Origin: Rhodococcus sp040643435
GTDB lineage: Bacteria; Actinomycetota; Actinomycetes; Mycobacteriales; Mycobacteriaceae
DNA length: 64,000 nt
Direction of reading: 5' to 3'
Assembly: GCF_040643435.1 (NCBI RefSeq)
Contig: NZ_JBEYUH010000017.1
Coordinates: 1 to 64,000 of the forward strand
In this document: positions 33,543-45,244 of the stretch, piece after piece
Layout: the number at the start of each line of letters is the position of its first letter
Numbering within the stretch: the stretch's first letter is position 1
The notes under the pieces: generated by a model
The model's input: only the letters and a program-made list of their open reading frames with translations
The model's database searches: none
What the model was told of the DNA's origin: nothing
Made by a program: the position numbers and the translations under genes

Positions 33543-34349
33543 TCAGCCGCCGAAGCCGACCTGGGAGTGGAATCCACCGTCGACGTAGACGATGGAGCCC
33601 GTGGTGCCGGGTAGCCAGTCGGACAGCACCGCACACACGGTCTTCGCGACCGGTGTCGGATCGTCGACATCCCAGCCGATCGGGGACGCGGCCGACCAGC
33701 CTTCGTTGAGCCGATTCATCTCGGCGCCCGGACCGGTCGCGTCTCCCGCGATCGCCTTCGCGGCGAGGGTCTTGATCGGTCCGGCGGCGACGAGATTGGA
33801 ACGGATGCCGCGCGGCCCGACCTCCTTGGCCACATAGCGGTTCACCGATTCGAGCGTCGCTTTGGAAACACCCATCCAGTTGTAGAACGGCACGGCTCGG
33901 GACGGGTCGAAGTCCATTCCCACGATCGAGCCACCCTCGTTCATCACGGGGAGGACGGCCTTGGCGAGAGCGCCGTAGGAATAGGCGGACACTTCGAGAG
34001 CAACCGCGACATCGGTCCACGGCGCGTCGAGGAAGGGGCTGCCCAGGCAGGAGCGGGGTGCGAAGCCGATGGAGTGGACGACCCCGTCGATCCCCTCGGG
34101 GGCGAGCTCGCGGATCTTGTCGGCGAGACCGTCGAGATCCTCCTGGTTCTGCACGTCGAGGCTGATCGCCGGCGGCACCGGCTGTGGCAGGCGCTGCGCG
34201 ATCCGGTCGATCAGCCGGAGTCGCTCGAAGCCGGTGATGATCACCTTCGCGCCCTGTTCCTGCGCGACCTTCGCGGTGTGGAAGGCGATCGAGGCATCGG
34301 TGATGATGCCGGTGACGAGAATGGTCTTGCCGTCGAGCAGTCCGCCCAT
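33543..34349 (-). CDS. inhA: Enoyl-ACP reductase InhA (FAS-II)
   Basis: 268 aa. NADH-dependent reduction of trans-2-enoyl-ACP during mycolic acid chain elongation; target of isoniazid-NAD in mycobacteria. The NADH site contains GIITDASIA at 14-22 and Ser93 in HSIGF, corresponding to M. tuberculosis Ser94. The catalytic pair is Tyr156 and Lys163 (YNWMGVSK). The loop after SIGF (APRSCLGSPF) differs from mycobacteria. It follows fabG with a 68-nt gap and precedes hemH. Confidence 0.97.
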   Translation of the reverse strand: MGGLLDGKTILVTGIITDASIAFHTAKVAQEQGAKVIITGFERLRLIDRIAQRLPQPVPPAISLDVQNQEDLDGLADKIRELAPEGIDGVVHSIGFAPRSCLGSPFLDAPWTDVAVALEVSAYSYGALAKAVLPVMNEGGSIVGMDFDPSRAVPFYNWMGVSKATLESVNRYVAKEVGPRGIRSNLVAAGPIKTLAAKAIAGDATGPGAEMNRLNEGWSAASPIGWDVDDPTPVAKTVCAVLSDWLPGTTGSIVYVDGGFHSQVGFGG

Positions 34350-34417
34350 GAGTGTGTCGGTCCTCCAGTGAGATTCGGGTGTGATCGGTGCGACCGCCAG
34401 TGTGGTCCGTAAGACCC

Positions 34418-35167
34418 TCAGTGGCCCATGCCCATGCCGCCGTCGACCGGGATCACGGCGCCGGAGACGTAGGCAGAGTCGTCGGAAGCAAGGAAGCTGA
34501 CGACGGCGGCGACGTCCTCCGGTTTGCCGAGTCGCTGCAGCGGGATGAACTTCTTGGCCGTCTCGCGCAGATCGTCGGACAGATCTGCGGTCATGTCGGT
34601 CTCGATGAAGCCGGGAGCGACAACATTTGCCGTGATCGAGCGTGAACCGAGCTCGCGGGTGACGGACCGGGCGAGACCGATGACACCGGCCTTCGACGCA
34701 GCGTAGTTGATCTGCCCGGCCTGGCCGGCGAGACCGACGACCGAGCCGAGGAAGATCATGCGGCCCCAGCGAGCTCGCAGCATCGCACGATTGGCGCGCT
34801 TGGCGCATCGGAAAGCGCCGGTGAGGTTCGCATCGATCACCGAGGTGAACTGGTCCTCGGTCATGCGCATCAGCAGGGTGTCGTCGGTGATACCCGCATT
34901 CGCGACCAGCACCTCGACCGGGCCCTGATGCTCCTCGACCTCTTTGAAGGCTGCGTCCACCGAGTCGGCGTCGGTGACGTCGCACCGCACACCGAACAGG
35001 CCCTCGGGCGCACCCGAGCCGCGGTGGGTGACGGCGACTTTGTGGCCGTCCGCCTGCAGGCGGCGGGCGACGGCGAGACCGATCCCGCGGTTTCCGCCCG
35101 TGACGAGAACGGATCGGGGGGTCACACCCGCACGCGTGGACGCTGCGGCACTTTCTGCGTCAGTCAT
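34418..35167 (-). CDS. fabG: 3-oxoacyl-ACP reductase FabG1/MabA (FAS-II)
   Basis: 249 aa SDR. Motifs: TGGNRGIG (24-31), NAG after VLVA, catalytic YAASK, and a C-terminus GAVIPVDGGMGMGH essentially as in mycobacterial MabA. It reduces beta-ketoacyl-ACP with NADPH in the mycolate elongation cycle. The ATG lies 6 nt after TAGGTT, so its message is leaderless, like mycobacterial fabG1. First gene of fabG-inhA-hemH. Confidence 0.97.
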   Translation of the reverse strand: MTDAESAAASTRAGVTPRSVLVTGGNRGIGLAVARRLQADGHKVAVTHRGSGAPEGLFGVRCDVTDADSVDAAFKEVEEHQGPVEVLVANAGITDDTLLMRMTEDQFTSVIDANLTGAFRCAKRANRAMLRARWGRMIFLGSVVGLAGQAGQINYAASKAGVIGLARSVTRELGSRSITANVVAPGFIETDMTADLSDDLRETAKKFIPLQRLGKPEDVAAVVSFLASDDSAYVSGAVIPVDGGMGMGH

Positions 35168-35173
35168 GGACTC

Positions 35174-35179
35174 AACCTA
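35174..35179 (-). promoter_or_regulatory. -10 box TAGGTT of the fabG-inhA promoter
   Basis: On the minus strand AGATAGGTT precedes the fabG ATG by 6 nt. From memory this core (ATAGGTT shortly before the start) is shared with the M. tuberculosis fabG1-inhA promoter, where point mutations cause isoniazid resistance. Confidence 0.6.
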
Positions 35180-35231
35180 TCTGGTGGTCGGTCGTGGACG
35201 GAAAACGCACCGTGAGAGCCCACAAGGCGGA

Positions 35232-36212
35232 TCAGGGCAGGCGCTGGCGCAGCACCATGGCCGCCACGAGGCCCGCGATCACCGACAGCGCTCCGAGCAT
35301 GAGCCAGGGACGGCTCGCGTCCCCGCGAGTCGTCTCGAACCCGATTTGCTCTTCGAGGGTGTTGTAGGCATCCTCGAGCTCCTCGAGACTCGCCGCGGTG
35401 AAGAAGCTTCCTCCCGAGAGGTTCGCGATCTCCTTGAGCGAGGGGTCGTCGACCGGGACCGGAATCCGATCGTCCTCGATGGTGACGGTGCCCGTCTGGG
35501 TTCCGAAGGAGATGGTCGAGACCGGGATGTCCTTCTCGGCGGCCTGCCGTGCCGCAGTGAATCCGCCGCGCGGATCGTCAGGACTCTCGGGAACGGTCTG
35601 CTTACCGTCGGACAGCAACACGATCCGCGCGGGTGGCGCCTGGTCGCTGCCGCCCAGCACCGCAGCGAGGGTGTCGATGGACTGCATCGCGGTGAATATG
35701 GCCTCGCCGGTCGCGGTGCGTTCACTGAGCTGCAGGTTGTCGATCGCGGACTTCGTTGCCTCACGATTGGTGGTCGGTGACACCAGCACCGAGGCCGTAC
35801 CGGAGAACGCGACGAGGCCGAGATTGATGCCGGGCGTCAGGTCGTCGGCGAATTGTTTGGCCGCTTCCTGCGCGGCCGCGAGGCGGGTGGGCGCGACGTC
35901 GGTGGCCTCCATGGACAACGACACGTCGATGACGAGAACCACCGTGGCCCGATTGCGCGGCACCCGTTGCTCGGCGGTGGGACCGGCGAGCGCCACGGTG
36001 AGGAACACGAGGCCGACGAGCAACAGCGCGACCGGGACGTGACGGGCACGCCCCGGACGGGCGGGCGCGACCTTCTCGAGCATCTCGAGATTGGTGAAGC
36101 GCAGTGTGTTCGCCACGCGCCGCCGCTGGACCAGCACGTACGCTCCGCCGAGCGCTGCGACGACGAACAGCAGCAGCAGCCACCACGGCGAGGTGAAACC
36201 GGACAGGCTCAT
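35232..36212 (-). CDS. VWA-domain membrane protein (BatA-like, Rv1481-type)
   Basis: 326 aa. Two N-terminal transmembrane helices (about 8-25 and 57-75), then a von Willebrand A domain from about 90 with the MIDAS motif DVSLSMEATD, and a C-terminal helix (about 300-320). With the upstream DUF58 and MoxR genes it forms the MoxR/DUF58/VWA module, thought to act as a chaperone system for maturing enzymes. It overlaps the DUF58 gene by 4 bp. Confidence 0.92.
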   Translation of the reverse strand: MSLSGFTSPWWLLLLFVVAALGGAYVLVQRRRVANTLRFTNLEMLEKVAPARPGRARHVPVALLLVGLVFLTVALAGPTAEQRVPRNRATVVLVIDVSLSMEATDVAPTRLAAAQEAAKQFADDLTPGINLGLVAFSGTASVLVSPTTNREATKSAIDNLQLSERTATGEAIFTAMQSIDTLAAVLGGSDQAPPARIVLLSDGKQTVPESPDDPRGGFTAARQAAEKDIPVSTISFGTQTGTVTIEDDRIPVPVDDPSLKEIANLSGGSFFTAASLEELEDAYNTLEEQIGFETTRGDASRPWLMLGALSVIAGLVAAMVLRQRLP

Positions 36213-37168
36213 CGTCCCCCCTGCCGTCCGGGTGCACCGTAGCTGTGCCGGCGCGCCGCGACGAACCGCACGACGTCGCCGATCCAGTCGCGGTCGGTAC
36301 GCAGCGTCATGACGGGCGCACCGCAGCTACGCAAGGCCTGGTGCACAGCGGCACGGTGCTCGCCGGCCGCCTGCGCATAGTCGGCCCGCAGTTCGGGAGT
36401 CGTCGTGAATTCACGGGTACGGCCCGTTTCCGGGTCGTGGAGGACCACATCCCCCAGATCGGGCAGTTCGAGATCGCGCCGATCGACGATCTCGACGGCG
36501 AGCAGTTCGTGCCGGCCGGACAGTGCCCGGAGCGAACGCTCCCAGTCGAGCGGACCGAGAAAGTCGCTCACGACAACGGCGAGACCCCGGCGACGCTCGG
36601 GCCGCCGCAGCGCCTCGATCACGCCTTTGAGATCCCCGCGGGTGCCGTCGGGTGGATGCGGTGTGGTCGCGACCGTCCGGAGCAGCGACTGCGCATGCAG
36701 CCGCCCTCCGCGCGCGGGCACGCGCACCGTCTCGCCGCCGGTGGAGATCACCGCGCCGATCCGATTTCCACCGCCTGTGGTCAGATGCGCCAGCGCGGCC
36801 ACCGCAGCGACCACCAGGTCGCGCTTCTCGCACACCCCGGTCCCGAAGTCCAGGCTGGCAGACAGGTCGACGGCGAGCCACGTCTCGAGTTCCCGATCCG
36901 CGACCGTCTGACGTACGTGGGGATGGGTCGTGCGCGCGGTGACGGACCAGTCCATCTGGCGGACGTCGTCGCCCGGCTGGTACTCGCGGGCATCACCCGG
37001 CTCCGAACCCGGCCCCGGGATCAGACCGAGGTGGTCGCCGTGCAGAACGCCGTCGAGACGTCGCCGCACGGTGAGCTCGAGCGTACGAAGCGCGGCGGTG
37101 AGCGCAGGATCGCGCAGCTCACCGGACCGGAACCGCGGTGGCGCCCCGTCGTGAGGACGTGTGCTCAC
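36209..37168 (-). CDS. DUF58 domain protein (Rv1480-type)
   Basis: 319 aa from the GTG at 37168, which overlaps the moxR stop (GTGA). The signature EYQPGDDVRQMDWSVTART is at about 58-76, followed by a degenerate VWA-like fold (WLAVDLSASLDFG). Partner of the MoxR AAA+ ATPase; substrate unknown. Confidence 0.9.
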   Translation of the reverse strand: MSTRPHDGAPPRFRSGELRDPALTAALRTLELTVRRRLDGVLHGDHLGLIPGPGSEPGDAREYQPGDDVRQMDWSVTARTTHPHVRQTVADRELETWLAVDLSASLDFGTGVCEKRDLVVAAVAALAHLTTGGGNRIGAVISTGGETVRVPARGGRLHAQSLLRTVATTPHPPDGTRGDLKGVIEALRRPERRRGLAVVVSDFLGPLDWERSLRALSGRHELLAVEIVDRRDLELPDLGDVVLHDPETGRTREFTTTPELRADYAQAAGEHRAAVHQALRSCGAPVMTLRTDRDWIGDVVRFVAARRHSYGAPGRQGGR

Positions 37169-38484
37169 CGCGCGCCCGCACCTCCCTGCGGACCGGGTGC
37201 ACCCACGGGCGCCTGGGGATTTGCCGTCGCCCGCGGGTCTGCGGGCTGCGGGCCGGGCGCCCGGGCCGGCGCCGGGGCGTTCGCCTGGGGCGCGACCTGC
37301 GGCAGGCCCACGGTCTGCAGGATCCGGGTGATGATCTGGTCCGGGGAGACATCGTCGGCGAGCGCGTCGTAGGACAGCACGAGGCGGTGACGTAGTACAT
37401 CGGGGATGACATCGATGATGTCCTGCGGCACCACGTAGTCCCGGCCCCGGACGAGTGCGAGCGCCCGCGCCGCGGAGATGATGCCCAGCGTCGCGCGCGG
37501 CGACGCTCCGTAGGCGATCCACCCCTGCACGTCGTCCAGACCGAGGTCACCGGGTTGCCGGGTCGCGAAGATGACGCGCACGACGTAGTCGACGAGGGCG
37601 TGGTGCACGAAGACCCGTCCGGCGATCTTCTGCAGGCGCGTGAGCTGCTCGTTGTCGAGCACCTGCTTCGGTTCGGGGGCGGCAACGCCCATCCGATAGA
37701 CGATCTCGCGTTCTTCCTCGACCGTCGGATAGTCGACGAGAACCTTGAACAGGAAGCGGTCGCGCTGCGCTTCCGGCAGCGGATAGACACCCTCGTTCTC
37801 GATCGGGTTCTGCGTCGCCATCACGAGGAAGGGCTCCGGCATGGGGAAGGTCTTCCCGCCGATGGTGACGTGCCGTTCGGCCATCACTTCGAGCAGGGCC
37901 GACTGCACCTTCGCCGGGGCTCGGTTGATTTCGTCGGCGAGCACGAAGTTCGCGACGACCGGACCGAGTTCGGTGTCGAACTCCTCACGGCCCTGCCGAT
38001 AGATACGGGTGCCCACGAGGTCTGTGGGGACGAGATCCGGGGTGAACTGCACCCGGGAGAAGGACCCGCCGACGACCTTCGCGAAAGTCTCGACGGCCAA
38101 CGTCTTCGCCACACCGGGGACGCCTTCGAGCAGGACGTGGCCTCGCGCGAGAACACCCACGAGCATCCGCTCGACCAGCAGGTCCTGGCCGACGATCACA
38201 CGCTTGACCTCGTAGATGGCCCGTTCCAGGAGGCGGACGTCGTCGGCCGGATCGTAGGCCTTCGCAGGCGTGTCACCGGCGGCCTTCCTGGTGTCGACGC
38301 CGGGGGGCCGAGAGGCCGGGGAGCCTGCCTTCACAGCCGCCTCGTCGGGTCGGGAATTGTGCGCGGACGCTTCCTTCGGCGCCGGCGCGGCACCCGCCGC
38401 GGCCTGGTTGTTCTGTCGTCCGTCGTTGCCGTCCTGGCCGCCCGGAGTTGCCGAACCGGACGTCCCACCCTCGCGTGAGGTCAC
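37165..38484 (-). CDS. moxR: MoxR-family AAA+ ATPase
   Basis: 439 aa from the GTG at 38484, which has GGTGGA at the right distance; two TTG codons precede it. Residues 1-75 are a disordered, Ala/Pro/Gly-rich extension. The AAA+ core has Walker A EGVPGVAKT (about 122-130), Walker B VLADEINRAP and sensor region ATQNPIENEG. The last 45 residues are Pro/Ala-rich. MoxR ATPases assist folding or cofactor insertion together with VWA partners, here encoded downstream. Confidence 0.93.
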   Translation of the reverse strand: MTSREGGTSGSATPGGQDGNDGRQNNQAAAGAAPAPKEASAHNSRPDEAAVKAGSPASRPPGVDTRKAAGDTPAKAYDPADDVRLLERAIYEVKRVIVGQDLLVERMLVGVLARGHVLLEGVPGVAKTLAVETFAKVVGGSFSRVQFTPDLVPTDLVGTRIYRQGREEFDTELGPVVANFVLADEINRAPAKVQSALLEVMAERHVTIGGKTFPMPEPFLVMATQNPIENEGVYPLPEAQRDRFLFKVLVDYPTVEEEREIVYRMGVAAPEPKQVLDNEQLTRLQKIAGRVFVHHALVDYVVRVIFATRQPGDLGLDDVQGWIAYGASPRATLGIISAARALALVRGRDYVVPQDIIDVIPDVLRHRLVLSYDALADDVSPDQIITRILQTVGLPQVAPQANAPAPARAPGPQPADPRATANPQAPVGAPGPQGGAGAR

Positions 38485-38654
38485 CAACAATCCACCGCTT
38501 TCGCCTACGTCGCTCCGCTGGAAACACCTGCTGCACCACTATTGCAGGTGTCGGCTCGGTGTGTCGTCGACCCTGCACCGACCGAGGGAACATCCGGCAA
38601 CGACCGGATTGCAGCCTGTCCTCGGCGGTGCGGCGGCCGCGGCAAACCTCACCG

Positions 38655-40523
38655 TCACGACACCATGCGCACCACGTACGGTGTCATTCCGTCCCAGCGT
38701 ACCGGCGAGATCTTCACGACCGATCCCGACTGCGGTGCCTCGAGCATCTGCCCGTCACCGAGATAGAGCGCGACGTGCTGGCTGGCGTTGGGACCGTAGA
38801 AGATCATGTCTCCACGTCTCATCTCCGAAGACGGGATCTGCGTGCCGGCCGTGTATTGATAACCGGAGTAGTGCGGCAGCGAGATGCCGATGCCTGCGAA
38901 CGCGTAGATCATCAATCCGGAACAATCGAAACCGACTTTGGCGTAATCCCCGTGGACGTCGGCGACGCCACCGTCGCGGATACCGCGGGTCGGGCCGTTC
39001 TCGTTTCCGCCTCCCCACGCGTAGGGCACGCCGATCTGGGACATCGCGCGATCGACGACGACCTCGATCGCGGCGGAACCTATGAGGCTCGGACGTGAGG
39101 GCGTCGAACCCGGCGCGGAGGGACGAGAGCCCGCGCCCCCCGTGCCCGAATCCGGTGTTTCCACGACGGGGTCGCCGGGATCCGGGTTCTCCCAGTCGAT
39201 CCCGTCGTCGTCGCTGCCGGTGTCCCCGTCTTCGTCCGGTACGGTCCCACCGCTGCTGTCGTCCGGCACGGTTCCACCGCCGGTGTCGTCCGGCACGGTC
39301 CCAACGCTGTTGTCGTCGGCACCCGTGCCATCGCCGGTGTCCTCGGGCACTCGGGTCTCGGTGTCGATCTCACCCGTAGCCCCGGTTGCGGTGCCGATGT
39401 CGACCGGCGGCCCGGTCTCACCGGGCGGCGCCGTGCCTGTGGCGCCCTCGCCACCCGGCGGTGATTCCTCGATCAGCGTGTGCGGCCGGCGACCGTTGGC
39501 GAGTTCTGCCGCGCGCTCCCGGGCGGCGGCGTCTGCCGCGACACGCTGGGCGGCCTCCGCCGCTGCGACGCGCGCGGTTTCGGCGGCGGCGGCCGCAGCG
39601 GCCTCTTCGGCTGCGCGGCGCCGATCCCAATCCAGATATTCGGCACGCTGGCCTTCGAGACCCGCGACGTTCACACGGGCCCGGTCGAGTTCGGCCTGTG
39701 CACTCACCCGAGCCTGCTCGATGCGCGATTTCTCGGCGGCCTGCCGGCCCAGTTCGGCTCGTGCGACGGCAATCGCGGACTCGGCTTCGACCTTGCGGTG
39801 CTCCGCCGCTGCCGCCGCCGCGTCCGCTTCCGACTTGGCTGCACGCGCACGGGAATGGGAGTTGGCCTCCGTCGCCCGGGCTCGCTGGAGCGCGTCGAGC
39901 ACCGCGGTCCGCCCGGCGGAAAGCACCCGCATCACCCGGGCACGGTCGAGCAGATCGTCCGGTCCGTCGACGTCGAGGTAGACAGCCAAGGAGATCGAAT
40001 TTGCTCCGCGGGTGTAGCTGTCGCGGACGAATGCGTCGAAGTCCTGCTGCGCGGCGGCAATCCGGCTGCCCGCGTCCTCGAGAGCCCGACGGGACTCCAC
40101 GACCGCCCGCTCCGCGAGATCCGCCGCGTCGCGCGCGCTCTGGAGGTCGACGAGAGCTCGGTTGACGTCTTCACGCCTGATCGCGACCTGCGCATCCAGC
40201 TCGGCGAGTTGCTGATCGGCATCGGCGATCCGGACGATCAGTTGCCCGACGCGATCGATGGTGCTTGCGACATCCGCGCCGGCGCGTTCGATCTCGGCAT
40301 CGGACGGATTCGGTGGCGGCGGGGGTGCGGCCCCGGCTGTCGCGGTCACCGTGAGCAATACCGCTGTGACCAGTCCCAAACCGGCGAGAAGCCCGCCGGT
40401 GCGCGGCCGCGCAGAGCGGCGGTAGGGCGGTCCTTCGGACAGGCCTACTGCATCGGGCGCCGTACCGACACCTTCCGGCACGGACCGTCGCGGAACTCCC
40501 CCGTGGATACCGAACCGTCTCAC
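38655..40523 (-). CDS. RipA-like NlpC/P60 peptidoglycan endopeptidase
   Basis: 622 aa from the GTG at 40523 (GGGAGA upstream). After a long basic n-region comes a signal/anchor helix (about 44-64, ending ATAGAAPPPP). A long coiled coil of Ala/Arg/Glu heptads follows (about 70-345). A low-complexity acidic linker (about 370-470) repeats GTVPDD-type units, and a C-terminal NlpC/P60 domain (about 495-622) has the catalytic Cys in FDCSGL and His in QHVALYLGDG. Such enzymes cleave D-Glu-mDAP bonds during daughter-cell separation. Mycobacteria have two adjacent copies (ripA, ripB); only one is present here. Confidence 0.92.
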   Translation of the reverse strand: MRRFGIHGGVPRRSVPEGVGTAPDAVGLSEGPPYRRSARPRTGGLLAGLGLVTAVLLTVTATAGAAPPPPPNPSDAEIERAGADVASTIDRVGQLIVRIADADQQLAELDAQVAIRREDVNRALVDLQSARDAADLAERAVVESRRALEDAGSRIAAAQQDFDAFVRDSYTRGANSISLAVYLDVDGPDDLLDRARVMRVLSAGRTAVLDALQRARATEANSHSRARAAKSEADAAAAAAEHRKVEAESAIAVARAELGRQAAEKSRIEQARVSAQAELDRARVNVAGLEGQRAEYLDWDRRRAAEEAAAAAAAETARVAAAEAAQRVAADAAARERAAELANGRRPHTLIEESPPGGEGATGTAPPGETGPPVDIGTATGATGEIDTETRVPEDTGDGTGADDNSVGTVPDDTGGGTVPDDSSGGTVPDEDGDTGSDDDGIDWENPDPGDPVVETPDSGTGGAGSRPSAPGSTPSRPSLIGSAAIEVVVDRAMSQIGVPYAWGGGNENGPTRGIRDGGVADVHGDYAKVGFDCSGLMIYAFAGIGISLPHYSGYQYTAGTQIPSSEMRRGDMIFYGPNASQHVALYLGDGQMLEAPQSGSVVKISPVRWDGMTPYVVRMVS

Positions 40524-40855
40524 TTGCGTCTCCCTCGGTCGCACCTGGTGGCCGAGACATCCGGCCGGACGATCCGAGGAAGGCGGACAGCACCGATAGA
40601 CCGTGGGTGCCCCACGGCTCACACGCTACAGTCCTACACCGGCTGTGGACAGCGTCCCCACGAACCGGGTTGTGACACACCTTCCCCAAGAGCGTCATCA
40701 GAACCGTACGACAACATCGGGGTGTGTCGCATGACAGTCGGGAAGATCGATAGAAGAACGCCGTGAGGACCGCGAGCGGTTACCGGCGCCCGATCCGGAG
40801 CGATCATCGGCCCGCACGTGGGCGGAGCCGATGCCGGCAGTGGAGTAACGGGACC
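40524..40855. other. Intergenic region upstream of the RipA-like gene
   Basis: 332 nt without a gene. It must carry the promoter of the minus-strand RipA-like gene: TAGCGT (40623-40628, minus strand) with TGTCCA 17 nt upstream is the best candidate, giving a leader of about 95 nt. An 11-bp inverted repeat with one mismatch (40671-40681 against 40721-40731) contains GTGACA-like half sites. No recognisable riboswitch was found in the leader. Confidence 0.4.
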
Positions 40856-41404
40856 TCAGGAGGTCTCGGGGACGAGCTTTTCCTCACGTGAAGCGGCGGT
40901 CGCCTCGCCGTGTGCCCTGCGCCGCTTGGCCAGATAGGTGGCCCCGGCCGCGAGAGCCACGAACCCGACGACCAGCACCGTCATCAGAGTCCAGGGGGGC
41001 GACGGCTCGAGCACGGAGTCGACGAAGTTGCGCGTGGAGACCACCGGGTCACCGGTGTACGTGCGGTCCTGGGCAGCTTCGAGGGTGACCCGGTCGAGAT
41101 CTGCGCTGTACGTCCCGACCCATCCGGGGCTGAGCACCAGCACGGTGCCGCCGTCCTCGGCGCCCACCTCGGTCGCGAGGTCGCGCAATTGCGAATCGAT
41201 GCGAGGATCCCGGTCGAGCACTACCACGCTCAGATCGATGCCGTTGTCCTTCGCCCGCTGGACCTCGCCGACGAGATCGTCGACATATCGCGACGGCGCT
41301 GCCACCTGATCATCGGCGAGATCGACGAGCACCTGTTCGACGGAAACCCCGACAGGAAGATCCGTGAGCGCAGGACCCGGTGTACGAAGCAGTGGCGCAG
41401 ACAT
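40856..41404 (-). CDS. Rv1476-like membrane protein
   Basis: 182 aa. Residues 1-130 form a predicted TPM-like soluble domain (VEQVLVDLADDQVAAPSR, then LSVVVLDRDPRIDSQLRDLATEVG). One transmembrane helix lies at about 138-158, followed by a KRRRAHG stop-transfer and a short cytoplasmic tail. Its position between acn and the ripA-like gene matches M. tuberculosis Rv1476 (from memory). Function unknown. Confidence 0.8.
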   Translation of the reverse strand: MSAPLLRTPGPALTDLPVGVSVEQVLVDLADDQVAAPSRYVDDLVGEVQRAKDNGIDLSVVVLDRDPRIDSQLRDLATEVGAEDGGTVLVLSPGWVGTYSADLDRVTLEAAQDRTYTGDPVVSTRNFVDSVLEPSPPWTLMTVLVVGFVALAAGATYLAKRRRAHGEATAASREEKLVPETS

Positions 41405-41592
41405 CTCTCTCCGGTGGTACTGGGCAGGATCCGGGTGCTCCGGCGGTCCGGCCGCCCGAGAACGGCACGAAGCGCCACACCCGTGCGGCAGTGAAGAACA
41501 CTACGCGATCGCGCGACGGCAGCTCCCGGCACGCATCCTCAACAGGGCCGATCTCTCCGGGCGAGGCACCCGTACCGCCGTGCCGCCTTCGA

Positions 41593-41622
41593 TTCAATAC
41601 AGGACAAGCGTACTGTTAGAAT
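41593..41622 (+). promoter_or_regulatory. Aconitase promoter
   Basis: TTCAAT (41593-41598), an 18-bp spacer and TAGAAT (41617-41622), about 120 nt before the acn GTG. The surrounding 41405-41744 stretch (340 nt) contains no other gene; it also holds the divergent promoter of the Rv1476-like gene. Confidence 0.55.
41600..41615. promoter_or_regulatory. AcnR operator in the acn promoter
   Basis: CAGGACAAGCGTACTG matches CAGNAC-N3-CGTACTG, the AcnR operator known from Corynebacterium glutamicum (from memory), at every fixed position. It fills the spacer between the -35 and -10 of acn, so binding would block RNA polymerase. The AcnR gene follows acn. Confidence 0.8.
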
Positions 41623-41744
41623 CGAGTGCGAGACGCCGCGACGACTGTATCCGGGCCATGGGCCACGGGTGTACGTCGTGTGCCTCGCTTCAGCCGTCGA
41701 CACAGCCCCGTCGGCGGCCAGCCGAAACGACGAGTGGAGCTGAC

Positions 41745-44549
<2,805 letters not shown>

Positions 44550-44587
44550 GAACACTGCGTGACCCGAGTGGTCACCTCTGTGTGAAG

Positions 44588-44624
44588 CGGCGGGCCCGGG
44601 ACGAGACTCGTCTCGGGCCCGCCG
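44588..44624. terminator. Strong hairpin between acnA and acnR
   Basis: An 18-bp arm at 44588-44605 pairs with 44607-44624 with one G-U pair; its inner pairs open to make the loop. It ends acnA transcription, so acnR probably depends on read-through or its own weak promoter. Confidence 0.7.
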
Positions 44625-44652
44625 TCTCCCTCGAGCGGAAAGGAAGTGGCAC

Positions 44653-45219
44653 GTGCCCAAGGTCAGTGAGGACCATCTCGCCGCGCGACGCAGGCAGATC
44701 CTCGACGGTGCCCGTCGCTGCTTCGCCGAGTACGGCTACGACGGCGCGACGGTGCGACTGCTCGAAGAGGCCACCGGTCTGTCCCGCGGTGCGATCTTCC
44801 ACCATTTCAAGGACAAGGACGGCCTGTTCCTCGCCCTCGCACAGGAGGACGCGAGGCGCATGGCGGATGTCGCGGCCAGTGAGGGTCTCGTACAGGTCAT
44901 GCGCGACATGCTCTCCTCGCCCGATCAGTTCGACTGGCTCGGGACGCGACTCGAGATCACCCGCCGCCTGCGGACCGACCCCGAGTTCGCGAAGGCATGG
45001 ACGCAGCACTCCGCCGAACTCACCGAGGCGACGGTGGGACGTCTCGAACGGCAACGGGAAGCAGGCCGGCTACGCGACGACGTGCCGACCGAAGTGCTGC
45101 TGGGCTACCTGGATCTCGTCCTCGACGGACTCATCGCCCGCCTCGCTTCAGGACATACGGAGCAGGACCTCGACGCGGTCCTCGACCTCGTCGAGGAGTC
45201 GGTGCGCCGCCGCGACTGA
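44653..45219 (+). CDS. acnR: TetR-family aconitase repressor AcnR
   Basis: 188 aa. The N-terminal HTH (about 12-55) reads GATVRLLEEATGLSRGAIFHHFKDKDGLF, as in AcnR of corynebacteria and Rv1474c of M. tuberculosis. AcnR represses acn and responds to citrate-Mg. The GTG at 44653 follows a GGAAAGGAAG site. The matching operator is found in the acn promoter at 41600-41615, supporting this assignment from sequence. Confidence 0.92.
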   Translation: MPKVSEDHLAARRRQILDGARRCFAEYGYDGATVRLLEEATGLSRGAIFHHFKDKDGLFLALAQEDARRMADVAASEGLVQVMRDMLSSPDQFDWLGTRLEITRRLRTDPEFAKAWTQHSAELTEATVGRLERQREAGRLRDDVPTEVLLGYLDLVLDGLIARLASGHTEQDLDAVLDLVEESVRRRD

Positions 45220-45244
45220 TGCGCCCGGTCCGAGAAGTTGCTGC

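Noticed and set aside
40524..40622. Possible c-di-AMP (ydaO) riboswitch in the leader of the RipA-like gene
   Set aside because: Such switches occur before cell-wall hydrolases in actinobacteria, but none of the conserved core segments could be found.
40731..40766. 11-codon plus-strand mini-ORF (MTVGKI...)
   Set aside because: No ribosome site, no promoter and no downstream plus-strand gene to regulate.
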